Shown here: one piece after another, positions 46,289-55,881 of the stretch
Layout: the number at the start of each line of letters is the position of its first letter
Position numbering within the stretch: position 1 is the stretch's first letter
Source of the DNA: CAWKEY01 sp963696315
Lineage (GTDB): Bacteria > Pseudomonadota > Gammaproteobacteria > Methylococcales > Methylomonadaceae
Reading direction: 5' to 3'
Assembly (NCBI GenBank): GCA_963696315.1
Contig: CAVOJU010000026.1
Coordinates: 53,674-117,673 of the forward strand
Length of the DNA stretch: 64,000 nt
The notes under the pieces: model-generated
The model's input: only the letters and a program-made list of their open reading frames with translations
Database searches by the model: none
Told to the model about the DNA's origin: nothing
Position numbers and translations under genes: made by a program

Positions 46289-48768
46289 ACCGCTTTAATC
46301 TGGCAATACGGATGTTATGGCGTGACAGCCGCTCCGGGGAGTTGACCATACTGATCCTGGCCTTAATGATCGCCGTCACCAGTTCATCGGCTATCTCGTT
46401 GTTTGCAGACCGTTTGCAGCGCACCATGACTTTGCAGGCAGCGGAGTTTCTGGCGGCCGATCTGGTCATCGCCAGTTCTGCTCCGATTTCGGAAACTTGG
46501 CTGGCCAAAGCGGCCGAGCTTAAGCTTTCCAAGGCGCAAACGCTCGAGTTTTCGAGTGTGTTAATCGAAAATGACGAGCTCCTGTTAGCCAGCGTTAAAG
46601 CGGTCAGTGGGGGCTATCCGCTGCGCGGCCATCTAAAAACCAGCGCAACGGATTATCTGGATGAGACAACGGTGCACGAAGGGCCGGAACCCGGGACGGC
46701 CTGGGTTGAAAAACGCATTTTGCCGGCGCTGAAATTGCATCTCGGGGACTCGTTAACCGTCGGCGAAAAAAAACTGACGCTCAGCCGCATCATTACGTAC
46801 GAGCCCGACAAGCGCGGTGATTTTTACAGCTTTTCGCCGCGCGTGATGATAAACGCTGCCGACCTGCAGGCCACCGGCATTTTACAACCCGGCAGTCACG
46901 TGCATTATTTCTTTCAGTTCAGCGGCGATAACAAAGCCTTGTCTGTCTTTAAACAATGGCTCAAGCCCCAATTGAATCCCTCGCAACGGTTGATGGACAT
47001 TCATGAAGACCGGCCGGAATTGGGCTCGGCGCTAAGGCGCGCTGAACGTTATCTGGGCCTCTCCAGCATTGTCGTGATCCTGATTGCCGGCGTGGCCATT
47101 GCCATGGCCACCCGCCGTTATACCGAACGGCATTTTAATACCTCGGCGCTGCTGCGCTGCCTGGGCTGCCGGCAGCGGGAAATTCTTTGGCTGTATAGTT
47201 GCCAATTTGTCGTGCTCGGCGTATTGGCCAGCGCCGCAGGTTGTCTGCTGGGCTGGTTTGCGCAGGAGGGTTTGTTTTATCTGTTAAGAAATCTCTTGCC
47301 GCGGCAACTGGCCAGTCCGGGTTTATTGGCGGTTTTTTTCGGCTTTATCACTGGCATGGCGGTGTTGTTGGGCTTTGCTTTGCCGCCCTTATTGCGGCTT
47401 AAACGGGTTTCGCCGCTCAGAGTGCTGCGCCGCGAACTGGAACCCTTGCCCGCCAGCGCCTGGCTGATCTACGGTTTGGCCATCAGCATTATGGGCGTGT
47501 TGATTTGGCGTTATACCGATGACCTGCAGATGACGGCGACGATTATGGGTGCCGGTCTGATTGCTTTACTGCTGTTGGGGGTGCTGGTGAATGCCTTGCT
47601 CGGAGTGGCCCGAAAAGGTTTGCCGCAGATGAGCCTGGTGTGGCGTTTTGGATTACAGGGCTTATTGCGCAACAGTCGTGCCAGCGTTAGCCAGATTCTG
47701 GCTTTCAGCTTGACTCTGGTGGCCATGGTCCTCAGCTTTACCGTGCGTAACGACTTAATCGATAACTGGCAAAAACAGCTGCCCGAAAAGGCGCCCAATC
47801 ATTTCGCGCTGAATATTTTTCCGGATCAGCAAGCGCAGTTTGAGCAAGATTTGCAACAGCAGCATATCACTGGCAGCCGGTTTTTTCCGGTGGTCAGAGG
47901 CCGTCTGGTCGCTATCAACGATACGCCGGTACAACACATTGTCAGCAAAGACAGCCAGGGCGAGGCGGCTACGCAACGCGAGCTCAGTTTAACCTGGTCA
48001 ACAGAATTGCCTGAAGACAATAAAATTATTGCCGGCAACTGGTGGCAATCCGGTCAAGCCGGTCTGGTGTCTGTTGAGGAGAAACTGGCCAAAAATCTTA
48101 AAATCAAACTGGGCGACCGTTTGACCTTTACCGTCGGCAGTGAACAGTTGAAGGCGACGGTAGCCAGTATCCGCAATCTGCACTGGGATACCATGAAGCC
48201 GAATTTTTACATGATTTTTTCGCCCGGATCACTGGATGCTTATCCAAGTACCTTTATCACCAGCTTTTATTTGCCTGAAAACGCCAAGGAGATACTCAAT
48301 GACCTGGTCAAAAAATACCCGAGCACCACCATACTCGAAGTCGATTTAATCCTGCGGCAATTTCAAACCATTCTGGCGCAGTTGACCGAAGCGATTAATT
48401 ACCTGCTGTACTTTGCCTTAATGGCCGGGTTTACCGTTCTGGCGGCGGCGGTCTATTCGACACTGGATAGTCGAATCCAGGAGGGTGCCTTAATGCGGAC
48501 CCTGGGGGCGAACCGGGCGTTTTTAAGACGCACCCAGATCATTGAATTTACCTTGCTGGGTCTTATTTCCGGGGTGTTGGCGATCATTATTTCAGAAGTC
48601 ATCCTCTATGCCCTGTATAGTCAGGTCATGCATATGGATTACACGCCTTCCTATCATCTATGGGGTATATTGCCTTTAATCGGCGCATTATGCGTGGGTT
48701 TGGCCGGATGCTGGGGTGTCAGGCAGGTGCTGAACAAACCGCCGCTACTGGTTTTAAGAGAACTCTAA
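46285..48768 (+). CDS. ybbP: FtsX-like ABC permease YbbP
   Basis: An 827-residue MacB/FtsX-type permease. It has an N-terminal helix (ELTILILALMIAVTSSSAISLFADRL), a periplasmic domain, a central group of helices (SSIVVILIAGVAIAMATRRYTERHF, FVVLGVLASAAGCLLGWF, GLLAVFFGFITGMAVLLGFALPPLLRL), a second half with the same layout, and the C-terminal FtsX block (LAAAVYSTLDSRIQEGALMRTLGANRAFLRRTQIIEFTLLG). Translationally coupled to ybbA. Function as for ybbA. Confidence 0.9.
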   Translation: MNRFNLAIRMLWRDSRSGELTILILALMIAVTSSSAISLFADRLQRTMTLQAAEFLAADLVIASSAPISETWLAKAAELKLSKAQTLEFSSVLIENDELLLASVKAVSGGYPLRGHLKTSATDYLDETTVHEGPEPGTAWVEKRILPALKLHLGDSLTVGEKKLTLSRIITYEPDKRGDFYSFSPRVMINAADLQATGILQPGSHVHYFFQFSGDNKALSVFKQWLKPQLNPSQRLMDIHEDRPELGSALRRAERYLGLSSIVVILIAGVAIAMATRRYTERHFNTSALLRCLGCRQREILWLYSCQFVVLGVLASAAGCLLGWFAQEGLFYLLRNLLPRQLASPGLLAVFFGFITGMAVLLGFALPPLLRLKRVSPLRVLRRELEPLPASAWLIYGLAISIMGVLIWRYTDDLQMTATIMGAGLIALLLLGVLVNALLGVARKGLPQMSLVWRFGLQGLLRNSRASVSQILAFSLTLVAMVLSFTVRNDLIDNWQKQLPEKAPNHFALNIFPDQQAQFEQDLQQQHITGSRFFPVVRGRLVAINDTPVQHIVSKDSQGEAATQRELSLTWSTELPEDNKIIAGNWWQSGQAGLVSVEEKLAKNLKIKLGDRLTFTVGSEQLKATVASIRNLHWDTMKPNFYMIFSPGSLDAYPSTFITSFYLPENAKEILNDLVKKYPSTTILEVDLILRQFQTILAQLTEAINYLLYFALMAGFTVLAAAVYSTLDSRIQEGALMRTLGANRAFLRRTQIIEFTLLGLISGVLAIIISEVILYALYSQVMHMDYTPSYHLWGILPLIGALCVGLAGCWGVRQVLNKPPLLVLREL

Positions 48769-48847
48769 TCATGTCGGATTTATAATTCATGCATTATTCA
48801 TATTCGATCAACTATTCTGTAACAAAATATAACCTAAGGTAATACCC

Positions 48848-49252
48848 ATGAAAAAATTAACACTCAGCTTCGTCATAATCGGCAGTGCTTTAATCACAGC
48901 CTGTGCCACCCAAACCGGATGGGCTCCCACCGTCGATTACTATAATAATCCCAATGCCTATCGCATCAACCAGGATTATGCCGAATGCCAGCAGCTTGCC
49001 AGGCAGGCCTCCGGCGGCACAGCCGGTACTGCTAAAGAAACCGCTATCGGAGCAGGCGTAGGCGGCTTAATCGGTGCTGCAGGCGGCGCCATAGTGGGTG
49101 CCTTTACAGGCAATCCCGGTACGGGCGCGGCTATTGGTGCCGCCGCCGGCGGTTTTGGCGGCGGCGCCAAACAGGGTTTCGAAGCCGAGTCGCAATACAA
49201 AAGAGCTTATTCCAACTGCCTCAGAAACCGCGGACACCGCGTTGTAAACTAA
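48848..49252 (+). CDS. Glycine-zipper lipoprotein
   Basis: A 134-residue protein with a lipoprotein signal (MKKLTLSFVIIGSALITAC, lipobox LITAC), a short folded part with two cysteines (YAECQQLAR and YSNCLRNRG), and a long glycine zipper (GAGVGGLIGAAGGAIVGAF and GTGAAIGAAAGGFGGGA). Glycine-zipper proteins insert in or associate with membranes; this family is not characterised. AAGG lies upstream of the ATG. Confidence 0.8.
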   Translation: MKKLTLSFVIIGSALITACATQTGWAPTVDYYNNPNAYRINQDYAECQQLARQASGGTAGTAKETAIGAGVGGLIGAAGGAIVGAFTGNPGTGAAIGAAAGGFGGGAKQGFEAESQYKRAYSNCLRNRGHRVVN

Positions 49253-49289
49253 TTCGTTTTACATACTGCCCCAGTCAATACAAGAATGG

Positions 49290-49349
49290 GTAGGAGCGAC
49301 GCCCTCGTCGCGATTAAAACCTTAGCCGCGACGAGGGCGTCGCTCCTAC
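49290..49349. repeat. REP-like hairpin (23-bp perfect inverted repeat)
   Basis: The 23 bases at 49290-49312 (GTAGGAGCGACGCCCTCGTC then GCG) are exactly repeated in inverse at 49327-49349 across a 14-base loop. The GTAGGAGCG- start and the GTCGCG end resemble REP elements of Pseudomonas and relatives. It sits between a lipoprotein gene (+) and trmN6 (-), which converge. Confidence 0.8.
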
Positions 49350-49363
49350 TAGCCAATAGCTAT

Positions 49364-50108
49364 TCAACATTCTGCCGAACCTGTTGCCTCATTGACTTTT
49401 TTGGCAAAGCGCAACAGCAAAGTTGATAAATAGCCTTCGCTCTGTTGCGTATAAACGCCGCTGGATTCATACACCGTCAGCATGTCCGATACCACAGCCG
49501 CCGCTGTGCGACTGAAAGTCAGCGCCGAAACCTTGGCTACGGAATGCGCGTAAGCACGAAAATCAGTACGTTTGGTTAAATAAAACCCGGCTGATGAAGC
49601 TTCCCCAGCCATCTTCTTGACCGCATGCACCGGCAATAGCACATACAACAAACCCTGCGGCGAGACTAATTGACCGGCAATGCTTATCAGCTCGGCAAAA
49701 GGCAATTGATCGTTATGCCGCGCAGTCATTCTAAGGGCCGCGGTGGTCTTGAAGTGATTTTCAAAAAACGGCGGATTGCTGATGACAAGATCATATTGCT
49801 GCTTGGTAATACCGGCAAAGCCTTGAATATCCTGATGCACGGCCTCAAGGCGATCAGCCCAGGGACTCTGGCGGAAATTAATGCCGGCCTCCTGGTAAGC
49901 CTGTTCTGTCAGTTCCACGGCGGTCACCTTGCCCGCTCCCAGTTGCGCCGCGATCAATGCCAGCACGCCCGTGCCGGTACCGATATCCAGCACACGATCG
50001 CCGTTTTTAACCGGCGCCATGGCGCGCAAATAAAACGGCATCGGTGCAGACTTTCATCGCAGATTGTTTTTGCAGCACTGAAAACTGCTGAAAGCGGAAG
50101 GTAGACAT
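49364..50108 (-). CDS. trmN6: tRNA1(Val) adenine37-N6 methyltransferase-like protein (YfiC/TrmN6), with one-base frameshift
   Basis: A class I SAM methyltransferase. The N-terminus in one frame reads MSTFRFQQFSVLQKQSAMKVCTDAVLFA (start 50108), which is the family's FxFkqFxVxqdxsaMKVgTDavLlGA. The rest is one base over: AMAPVKNGDRVLDIGTGTGVLALIAAQ (SAM motif), ISNPPFFENHFKT (NPPF catalytic motif), and LLYVLLPVHAVKKM. Removing one base in the TTTGCGCGCC tract near 50050 joins them into 247 residues. The tRNA target is inferred from E. coli; related enzymes modify other sites. Confidence 0.8.
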
Positions 50109-50365
50109 TAAGCCAATTCTCTGTATTGACCCGGACGTAATCAGACATCTTTAAAATTTGATCGTAATCAGATCTTACATTGAAAGACCGCCATTGTTAA
50201 ATCGACCCCTTGCAGACATTCAATCTATATTTCCGAATGACAAAATCCCAACGGAAAGCGGACAGCGAAACAGCTAGCATTACCGGCCAAAATCGGGCGG
50301 CGATCTTAACCCATCTTTAACATCCATATTTAAAACATCATTAATTTCAATAAATTAGAAATAGA
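50109..50365. other. Intergenic stretch between trmN6 and the insertion element
   Basis: No gene is supported. A ten-base direct repeat CGTAATCAGA occurs at 50136-50145 and 50163-50172. The stretch is AT-rich toward the insertion element. Nothing else is recognised. Confidence 0.3.
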
Positions 50366-52353
50366 AAAATCGCCGTAAGGCACTACACGCTTGTAAAGCG
50401 GATGAGTTTAGGTCAAACGTAAGTCTTTTGCACACCTCCCGGCAAAGGATCGAGATTCAGGGCTTGGTAAATAGCCGCCAGTTCCGTTTCCGGACGCGTG
50501 GCTTTGCGGATATGCAGGGCGCCGCCATCAGCACGTTGGAAGGACGCGGTGACGCGCTGCTGCACGGACAGGATCTCCCGCAGACTGCTCCAGCGGCCTT
50601 GGATGTCGTGTTCTTGCAGTTGCTTGCGAATGATTTGCACGAATTGGTAGGCCAGTACGGTGATGAACAGGTGGCCGTCGACGCGAATTTCTTTATGGTG
50701 GTAGACCGGGCGCAGGCCGAGTTCGGATTTGAAACTCCGGAACACGGCTTCCAGGTCGGTGAGCATGATATAGGTGCGCCACAAACGCTCGCTGTCCCAG
50801 TCAGTTTGGTTGCTGCGCAGGCAGTAGACGCCGGGATGGGTGAGCCGGGTGCCGGCTTGCGGCTGTTTGGTCCAGCGCAATTCGACCGCCTTTTTGCCGG
50901 ACGCGTCCGGCAGCAGTTCGATGTCGTAATGCTGACCGATACCTTTGCTTTTTTCCTTGAGTCGGCCGATGCGCTGGTGGAGTTTGTCGAGACGTTTCTC
51001 GGTGCGCGGTTTGCCGAGGCCGTCGGCGATGTTCTTGAGTCCGGCCTCGAAGCGTTCGCAGAAACGTCGATTGATACCTTGTTCTTTTTCCTCGCGTTGC
51101 TCGGAATAGCAGTAGAGCCGGACCTCTTTGTTGTCCGGATCATCAACGCGTTGAATATGCACCGTCGCCCCGGCGGCGGTTTCGATCGGGATAGCGGTTT
51201 CGGCTTCGAATTGCCGGGCCCGTTCGCGGCTGACCACCAAATAGCGGTAGCCGTGTTCGCTTAGCCAGATCAGATTGGCCTCGGTGGCGATGCCGGCATC
51301 CATGACCACCAGGCGCCGGCCGGTGCGCCCAGGCCGATGAGCATGCGCTCTAAAGTCTTGCCTTCCGAGACATTGCCTTCGAAGGTTTCGGAGCGGCGCA
51401 CAAAACCGCTACCGTCCAGCACCAGACCCAAGGTCACCAGTGGGCAATCGCTACGCTTTTCCTTGGAACGGCCATTGTTTGGCTTTGGGGTTGGCCGCGG
51501 CCGTGCCTTCGAAGTAGGTATTGGTCAGATCATACAGGGTCACCGTGATGTTCAAGCCCAACAGGTCATGCACCCGATTGAACAAGGTGCGCTCGATGAT
51601 GTCCCGGTACTTCATCAACGCATCCGAAGCGCGATACAGCGTCATCAGGGGCATGCGCTCAAAATCGACGTCCAGCAATTCACCCAGGCCGCTCTGCTGG
51701 CCCAGCCAACGGTAGGCGGCCAATTCCGAACCCGGCGCCGCCATGCGCCCGATAATCACGCCCAGGATCGCCGCCCGTATCGGGCTGGATAGACCCAGCT
51801 CAAGCAACAGCCCGGTAAAGTCCACCTGGCGCATGGCCCACAAACCGATGTGTTCAACCCCTACCGAGCGGGGACGCACCAGTTCAAGGGTATTGACATC
51901 CACTGCTTGCACATCGGTGGCCGGGACGGCTGCAGATTCAGGCTGGGCATCGGGCTTGGTCTCAGACTGCGCGGGTGTCTTCGCCGCCGGAACAGCCGGT
52001 GCCTTGTGCAACTGCAATTGTGCGACAATCCGATCGGCTTCCACGGCGGCGGCTTTCGGCAGGTTAATTTCTACCAGGCTGGCCTGACCGGCCAGCAGTT
52101 CGTCGATACGAACGCACAAGGCAGGCCAGAGTGACTGGTCCACGGCAAAGTGCCGTCCCAGGTTGAGCAGCGTGACCTGCTTCACCTTGCCGTCAATGCG
52201 TTCGGAGCGCACCAGGCGATAAGTAAAATAGGGTTCGCCGGTGGCGTTACTGCGGGTTTGAGTGCGTCGTATATACATGCCGCTACATTACCGCAACGAC
52301 ATGCGGTGCGCAAGTACCTGGCCAACTATTATGGCACTACTTTAGCGATTTTC
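50366..52353 (-). mobile_element. IS1634-type insertion sequence, about 2.0 kb
   Basis: The element holds a transposase coding region on the minus strand. Its ends carry an imperfect inverted repeat: AAAATCGC at 50366-50373 matches GCGATTTT at 52345-52352, with further partial matches inward (TAAGGCACTAC near the left, GGCACTACTTTAG near the right). A target duplication is not obvious. The size of about 1990 bases fits IS1634-group elements. Confidence 0.65.
50413..52278 (-). pseudogene. IS1634-family DDE transposase, interrupted by two frameshifts
   Basis: The coding region starts MYIRRTQTRSNATGEPYFTY at 52278 and ends DPLPGGVQKTYV at 50413. The DDE triad is recognisable in VTLYDLTNTYFEG (first Asp), LVVMDAGIATEANL (second Asp) and TDLEAVFRSFKSELGLRP (Glu). 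The first break is near 51473: KAKQWPFQGKA and a stop in one frame, KNGRSKEKRSDCPLVTLG in the next after dropping one base. The second is near 51330, where GLGAPAG must gain one base to reach RLVVMDAG. The total is 621 codons if both are repaired. The element is therefore inactive as read, or affected by indel errors. Confidence 0.85.
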
Positions 52354-52489
52354 GGGGTTTTACGAAATCGACTGCTATATATAAACAATAACTTATAAAT
52401 AATCACCATTAGAATAAATGGTAGGAAAATGTTAAACATGGGTTAATTGTGGGAGGGGGTTTTAGCCGCGACTGGCGGCGTCCGGGCAT

Positions 52490-52524
52490 AAAAAACCCCG
52501 CTAAGCCAGATAACTTGCGGGGTT
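52490..52524 (-). terminator. Intrinsic terminator of glnA
   Basis: Read on the minus strand, AACCCCGC (from 52517-52524) pairs with GCGGGGTT (from 52494-52501), and the stem runs into a six-base T-tract at 52490-52495. It lies about 40 bases after the glnA stop. Confidence 0.85.
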
Positions 52525-52562
52525 CGTGGGCAGTGTGGGCCTGTGTGAAACAGGCTTAACTT

Positions 52563-53972
52563 TTACAAGCTATAGTACATATCGTATTCGACTGGGTGTG
52601 TGCTCATGCGGATGCGCGTGACTTCTTCCATTTTCAGTTTGATGTAACCATCAATCACGTCATCAGTGAAAACACCGCCCTTGGTCAGGAAATCACGATC
52701 TTTGTCCAGTGCTTCAAGGGCCTGGTCAAAGGCATGACAAACTTGCGGGATGTTTTTTTCCTCTTCGGGCGGCAGATCATACAAATCTTTGTCCATGGAA
52801 TCGCCAGGATGAATTTTGTTTTGAATGCCATCCAGACCCGCCATCAGCATGGCCGAGAACGCCAGATAAGGGTTGGCGGTGGAATCCGGGAAGCGGACTT
52901 CAATACGACGGCCTCTGGGGTTGTTGACAAAAGGAATACGGATAGAAGCCGAACGGTTACGTGCAGAGTAGGCCAGCATAACCGGTGCCTCAAAACCTGG
53001 AACCAGACGTTTGTAGCTGTTGGTTGATGCATTGGTGAAGGCGTTCAGCGCTCTGGCATGTTTAATGATGCCGCCGATGTAAAACAGCGCAGTTTCAGAC
53101 AGGCCGCCGTAGAGGTCGCCCGAGAACAGGTTGACGCCGCCTTTTGCCAAAGACTGGTGAACGTGCATGCCGCTGCCGTTGTCACCGACCAGTGGTTTGG
53201 GCATGAAAGTCGCGGTTTTGCCGTAAGCATGGGCAATGTTGGCCACAACATATTTCAGGGTTAGTACTTCATCGGCTTTTTTAACCAGGGTGTTGAATTT
53301 AACACCAATTTCACACTGGCCGGCGGTGGCCACTTCGTGATGGTGTACTTCAACGGTTTGGCCCATTTCTTCCAGAACCAGGCACATGGCAGAGCGTAAG
53401 TCCTGCAGTGAATCAACCGGTGGAACAGGGAAGTAGCCGCCCTTAATGCCTGGACGGTGACCGATGTTGCCATCGGCATAGACTTTTTCTGAATTCCAGC
53501 CGGCTTCTTCAGAGTCGATTTTGTAGAAAGAGCCGCTCATGTCGGTGCCCCAGCGCACATCATCAAATACGAAGAACTCATTTTCAGGGCCGAAGAAAGC
53601 GGTATCGGCAATGCCGGTTGATTGTAGATAGGCTTCAGCGCGCTTGGCAATAGAGCGTGGGTCGCGTTCGTAACCTTGCATGTTTTTAGGTTCGATAATG
53701 TCGCAACGCAAGATTAAGGTGTTGTCATCATAGAAGGGATCCATAACGGCTGTCGATGGATCCGGCATTAAAATCATGTCCGATTCATTGATATGTTTCC
53801 AGCCGGCAATGGATGAGCCGTCAAACATGTTGCCTTCTTCAAAGCTGTCTTCATCAATCGAATGAGCCGGAAAGGTAACGTGTTGTTCTTTACCGCGGGT
53901 ATCACAAAAACGGAAATCGACGAATTTAACGTCGTTGTCTTTGATCATTTGTAGTACGTTTTCTACGGACAT
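52563..53972 (-). CDS. glnA: Glutamine synthetase, type I
   Basis: Makes glutamine from glutamate and ammonium. The 469-residue protein begins MSVENVLQMIKDNDVKFVDFRFCDTRGKEQHVTFP and contains DGSSIAGWKHINESDM, the ATP-site motif KPLVGDNGSGMHVHQSL, NPRGRRIEVRFPD, and the adenylylation loop KDLYDLPPEE (Tyr near 397), so regulation by adenylylation is expected. A strong AGGAG site precedes the ATG. No convincing sigma-54 box was found directly upstream. Genes for PII proteins and ammonium channels lie 1.9 kb away on the other strand. Confidence 0.96.
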   Translation of the reverse strand: MSVENVLQMIKDNDVKFVDFRFCDTRGKEQHVTFPAHSIDEDSFEEGNMFDGSSIAGWKHINESDMILMPDPSTAVMDPFYDDNTLILRCDIIEPKNMQGYERDPRSIAKRAEAYLQSTGIADTAFFGPENEFFVFDDVRWGTDMSGSFYKIDSEEAGWNSEKVYADGNIGHRPGIKGGYFPVPPVDSLQDLRSAMCLVLEEMGQTVEVHHHEVATAGQCEIGVKFNTLVKKADEVLTLKYVVANIAHAYGKTATFMPKPLVGDNGSGMHVHQSLAKGGVNLFSGDLYGGLSETALFYIGGIIKHARALNAFTNASTNSYKRLVPGFEAPVMLAYSARNRSASIRIPFVNNPRGRRIEVRFPDSTANPYLAFSAMLMAGLDGIQNKIHPGDSMDKDLYDLPPEEEKNIPQVCHAFDQALEALDKDRDFLTKGGVFTDDVIDGYIKLKMEEVTRIRMSTHPVEYDMYYSL

Positions 53973-54102
53973 TTATATTGTCTCCTGATGTTGGGGTTTA
54001 GTCTTTGTTTTATGGCAAACGCTATAAAATACCATTTTTTTTACTATTAGCCACAAAAAAACGGGTCTGAATAAGCGCCGCGTTAGGCTGTGTTGCATTT
54101 TG

Positions 54103-54120
54103 GCGCACATCCCTGTGCGC
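54103..54120. promoter_or_regulatory. Inverted repeat upstream of glnA, possible regulatory site
   Basis: GCGCACA (54103-54109) and TGTGCGC (54114-54120) flank TCCC. The GCAC-N6-GTGC core is near the NtrC half-site pattern (normally N7). It also lies 29 bases beyond the porin stop, so a termination role is possible too. Confidence 0.3.
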
Positions 54121-54148
54121 TATCTTTCCGGTTTACATGTAAAAGTGT

Positions 54149-55363
54149 TTAGAATCGCACTATGGCGTCCGCTGAAATCAACACCTGATCATTGCTTAAG
54201 CCATCGTTATAGGCGTTGTTTTGGGTTGAGTGGTCGTATCTGACTTCTGGACGCAAGGTCAGCCAGGACATCGGCGAATAGTTCAGGCCCACCGTGGCGG
54301 CCAGATAATGGTCGGGGTTGCCGTTAACTCGGATGCCGTCTTCGTCGCGGAACCATTCAAGACGCATGCCGGCGCCGAGTTGGTCGTTGATGTCATAAGT
54401 CAGGTATTGGTTGATGCCATACCATTTGGCAGCATCCGCCGCGCTCGATTTTTCTTCGATGCCCAAGTCGTGCTGCAGTTTGTAATGCAGGGTATCGGTA
54501 ATGTCATGGCTTAATACGATGCTGTACATGGTGCGGTTATGCTCGTCATCTTTCGCTACATCGCCGGTGATCATCGAAAATGCCAGGGCAGTTTTTTCAT
54601 CATCAGTGGTAAAGGTGGCGCCGCCTAAGAAGTTGGGTGGTTCCTGGAAGAAAGAATCCCATCCTGAAACAACGCCGCCGGTCAGGCTGATGTTTTTGTT
54701 AACCGGGTATGAAGACAGTATGCCGGTGTGCGTGAACGGTTCGCCATATTGCATGGTATAGGCGTGCGAGAAGAAAAAGTTATCCGGCGCGGTAACCACT
54801 TCGTTGCCGATGATGGTGTAAAAATGCCCGATTTTGGTGGTCAGGCCGTTACCAATGGGTGCAAAAACAGTGGCATAGGCTTGTGGAAATGCCAGTTTGT
54901 AGAGACGAGACGAGCTGTCGGTGACGAGATCGTTATCAAAGTTGGCTTGGGTGGTGTAAAGGGCATCTATGCCGTAGACAACATCGGCGCGAAAGCCAAA
55001 ATCCCATTTATTGGCTTCGGTATCGACGGCTCTTTCGATATAGCCGTACAGCTCATGCATATTGAATTCATTGGCGCGGTTGTTGAAGGTGACCGGGCCA
55101 TTGGTTCTGCTTTCAGGGCTGTCGGGATTGCCGGCAACACCTGATGAAACCCAGCCACCGACAGTAATGCCCAGATTTTTTAAAGGCGCTGTTTCGTTAA
55201 TGTTGAAGCCGGTCAGGCTGGCTATAGCGCCATCATTATCAGCTTTAAAGTCGGGCACCTCTTTTATAGCGACATCGTCCTCAGCATGCGCCAGAGAAGA
55301 GCACAGAAGTGCGCTGCACAGGGTGAGCGACCAGCCGTGGTGATTTTTTGAATGTATGTACAT
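54149..55363 (-). CDS. Outer-membrane beta-barrel porin (OmpL/BBP2-like)
   Basis: A 404-residue exported protein: signal peptide ending SSLAHA-ED, then beta-strand-rich sequence with many alternating aromatic residues and a C-terminal strand ending in Phe (DAIVRF), typical of outer-membrane barrels. The pattern ITVGGWVSSGVAGNPDSP...FNMHELYGYIERAVD...FGFRADVVYGIDA resembles BBP2/OmpL-like porins of gammaproteobacteria. It lies between glnA and glnK1 and could carry nitrogen compounds, but this is context only. Confidence 0.75.
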   Translation of the reverse strand: MYIHSKNHHGWSLTLCSALLCSSLAHAEDDVAIKEVPDFKADNDGAIASLTGFNINETAPLKNLGITVGGWVSSGVAGNPDSPESRTNGPVTFNNRANEFNMHELYGYIERAVDTEANKWDFGFRADVVYGIDALYTTQANFDNDLVTDSSSRLYKLAFPQAYATVFAPIGNGLTTKIGHFYTIIGNEVVTAPDNFFFSHAYTMQYGEPFTHTGILSSYPVNKNISLTGGVVSGWDSFFQEPPNFLGGATFTTDDEKTALAFSMITGDVAKDDEHNRTMYSIVLSHDITDTLHYKLQHDLGIEEKSSAADAAKWYGINQYLTYDINDQLGAGMRLEWFRDEDGIRVNGNPDHYLAATVGLNYSPMSWLTLRPEVRYDHSTQNNAYNDGLSNDQVLISADAIVRF

Positions 55364-55575
55364 AAGGATGACCTTTTGTGGTTGGTTAAAAAATACATGC
55401 CTTGAGATTGTAGTACAGAAAGCCGTGTTTATTTGCTTAGGTAAGACAATTCGTTGCGTTATTAAGACAGTCTATATCTGATTAAGCAAAATATAGGCCA
55501 TATTTTCAGACAATGGCCATGACCGGTATTCTGGGTGCATTGGGTGGTGAAGAAAGATTGTAAATTGATATAAGC

Positions 55576-55620
55576 GCACCAAAATGAGTCATAAAAGACC
55601 ATTTTGTTCGAATTTGGTGC
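55576..55620 (+). promoter_or_regulatory. NtrC-like half-sites upstream of glnK1
   Basis: GCACCAAAATG at 55576-55586 and AATTTGGTGC at 55611-55620 match the left and right arms of the NtrC consensus (TGCACC...GGTGCA) but are about 25 bases farther apart than in one dyad. They lie about 205-250 bases before the -24 element, a common enhancer distance. Confidence 0.35.
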
Positions 55621-55823
55621 GTATTTCAGGGCTGTTGGTTTTTACAGAATGATTGGGCTTGCTGGCGTGTTGAGCGCTTGCGATCAGGCGATAAAAAAAG
55701 CTTAAAAACCTTTGAATAGAGTGGTTGTTGGCTGCTGAGAAAAAGCCGGAATCCAAAAGGGCTTATAGGAATAGGCCTGATTTTGCTTGCTTCCAGCATG
55801 GCAATGTGGCTTGCCGGGATGGT

Positions 55824-55840
55824 TTGGCACATTCCGTGCT
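55824..55840 (+). promoter_or_regulatory. Sigma-54 promoter of glnK1-amtB1
   Basis: TTGGCACATTCCGTGCT has the -24 GG (55826-55827) and -12 GC (55838-55839) exactly ten bases apart and matches YTGGCAC-N5-TTGC except for one base (GTGC). Transcription would start near 55851, about 30 bases before the glnK1 ATG. This predicts NtrC/RpoN control under nitrogen limitation. Confidence 0.8.
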
Positions 55841-55881
55841 TTGGTTAATAACGATTAGTTTACTTAAGCAAGAGGCACTCT

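Larger units (their letters stand above)
55364..55881. other. Divergent regulatory region between the porin gene and glnK1
   Basis: About 520 bases with no gene. It holds a sigma-54-type promoter at 55824-55840, GCACC and GGTGC half-sites at 55576-55620, and an AT-rich inverted pair AAAATAT/ATATTTT near 55490-55506. Open frames in this region have no recognisable motif. Confidence 0.5.

Noticed and set aside
50428..51264. A long plus-strand frame opposite the transposase
   Set aside because: It is the antisense of the transposase coding region and reflects its base composition; the minus-strand frame carries the DDE motifs.
53973..54102. A sigma-54 promoter directly upstream of glnA
   Set aside because: TGG...GC patterns are present on the minus strand but the GG-GC spacing is nine, not ten, and the flanking bases do not fit.
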